Shown here: in pieces, positions 63,001 through 64,000 of the stretch
Layout of the letters: each line of letters starts with the position of its first letter
Numbering within the stretch: position 1 is the first letter of the stretch
Assembly: GCF_000189635.1 (NCBI RefSeq)
Contig: NW_002476570.1
Coordinates: 124,001-188,000 of the forward strand
Source: Tetrahymena thermophila SB210
Lineage: Eukaryota > Ciliophora > Oligohymenophorea > Hymenostomatida > Tetrahymenidae
Length of the DNA stretch: 64,000 nt
Reading direction: 5' to 3'
Notes under the pieces: model-generated
The model's database searches: none
Told to the model about the DNA's origin: nothing
The model's input: only the letters and a program-made list of their open reading frames with translations
Translations under genes and position numbers: made by a program

Positions 63001-64000
63001 ATATTGTATAAATTATTATTTATTTATATGTTATAAGTTGGTTCTAACTTTTATCTTATATTTTATGGAGTTTTTTCAAAGCTTAATTCCATTTCTTATT
63101 ACTCAAAACCTTATCTAAATGTAACTGGCTAATAAGTTTCAATCTCATTATTGTTTGTATGATAATAATTTATTTTATTTTCAGCTTAATATTACTATTT
63201 TTCTAATTATTTTTAAATTAATGCCTCTGAAACAGCTACCTCGAGAGCTTTACCAAAACTAGAGGATAAAGATCTATTTTGTAATATTTTTTTAATTTAA
63301 GTATTTTTATCAATTAATGTTAACTAACTTTTTTAAAAAGAGTATTTTTAAAACAATTCATCTAATTCTGGAAAAGAATCATCTATATCTCCTGAAAAAT
63401 TAGTTTTATTCTTAATCAAGCTTTAGATTTATTTATTTATTTCATCTTATTAAAAGCCTTAGACTTAATAACTCTCATCAGTATTAAACGAAACATTTAA
63501 GCTTGATTACAAATTTGAAGATAAGTTATCATCTTAAAATTAATCATCAGTATCTCCTACATTTTTTTAGTCTTTTTGTTACTGATTATTGTTCTTTTCT
63601 GTTAATTTTTAAAAATGAATTAAATTTAGATTTTATTAAATTAAAAAATTCAGAATTTTCTTTCAAGTTTTTTGTATTAAAAAATTTTTTTTAAAATAAT
63701 ATTTACGATGAATGGATTTTAAGAATTTCTTTATCATTTTATTTTAAGTAAAACTTAAGCCAGTCTCATTTTACTTTTATTAATTGGGAGACATGCAGTC
63801 AATGATTTGAGTAGATAAATTGGTTATCTTTTAGTTTAATGGTGAATCACTTTATTATTCTATAATCAAAGATTGTTGGTTTGGAGAAAACTTGATACCT
63901 TTAATACTATTTGAGAGAGGAATAATAGAAGTAGTAGAATATAAGTATTCATATATATTCGATAAGAATTTATTTTTATTTTAAACCTTTTGCTTTTGAT
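60068..64000 (-). CDS. C-terminal part of a large multi-pass membrane protein, TmcB-like layout (5' end outside the window)
   Basis: Exons on the minus strand: beyond 64000 to 63707, 63598-62360, 62206-62082 and 62029-60068 (TGA 60068-60070). All junctions are GT-AG with matching phase. About 1200 residues are visible. First comes an Asn/Gln/Asp-rich linker of about 500 residues, then FFLKDIIVRSKVPQAAKNY leading into a membrane helix (FLLILFLLVFLALNI), an extracytosolic loop, a helix (IIAIILIVVIALTSLPII), a second low-complexity linker, a helix (FFILAFIICIYYICIII), a second loop and a last helix followed by MMNLLLTMIPEEKLQEEA. Two helix-loop-helix pairs separated by a disordered linker, plus a conserved tail after the last helix, is the same plan as in the 9175-15979 gene. 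TPR-like and PAS parts would be expected beyond 64000 (inference). Confidence 0.8.

Noticed and set aside
1-64000. Telomere repeats (GGGGTT), chromosome breakage sequence, transposase genes or CRISPR arrays
   Set aside because: Looked for on both strands and not seen.

Overview
The window looks like macronuclear DNA of a ciliate, most likely Tetrahymena or a close relative. It is very AT-rich. Every convincing protein frame needs TAA and TAG read as glutamine and TGA as the only stop. Introns are AT-rich GT-AG, mostly about 50-420 bases, which is Tetrahymena-like rather than Paramecium-like. No rRNA, tRNA, telomere repeat, CRISPR array or transposon was recognised. Because TAA/TAG are sense codons, standard-code ORF calls are almost all fragments or shadows; the gene models here were built by reading with the ciliate code and joining exons by phase.

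Left part (1-24 kb), ordinary single-copy genes: a 34-residue membrane microprotein; a two-exon short-chain dehydrogenase of the 3-ketoacyl-CoA reductase type; a very long Asn/Gln/Ser-rich protein on the minus strand; a 12-exon TmcB/TmcC-like membrane protein with PAS region (minus); a seven-exon tubulin-tyrosine-ligase-like (TTLL) enzyme (plus), divergent from it; a possible decayed exon; and a 590-residue protein with a probable helix-turn-helix domain (minus).

Middle part (24-53 kb), a gene-poor accessory region: about 5 kb with no gene, then nine paralogous genes for small secreted or membrane-anchored cysteine proteins of 143-177 residues. They lie at about 29.0, 31.7, 33.0, 34.3, 36.0, 38.4(-), 42.6, 46.4(-) and 52.6(-) kb, separated by 0.8-5.5 kb of AT-rich DNA. 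They share a signal or anchor helix, a variable spacer, six core cysteines and usually a Cys-Ala-Gly-(Phe/Tyr) C-terminus. I do not recognise the family; it is the strongest candidate here for an undescribed system.

Right part (53-64 kb): a leucine-rich-repeat gene in small exons; an 879-residue surface protein that joins an H-type-lectin-like head, a cysteine-rich block and a multi-pass membrane domain; a duplicated scrap of that gene's 3' end; and the C-terminal half of a second large multi-pass protein whose layout matches the TmcB-like gene and whose N-terminus lies beyond base 64000.
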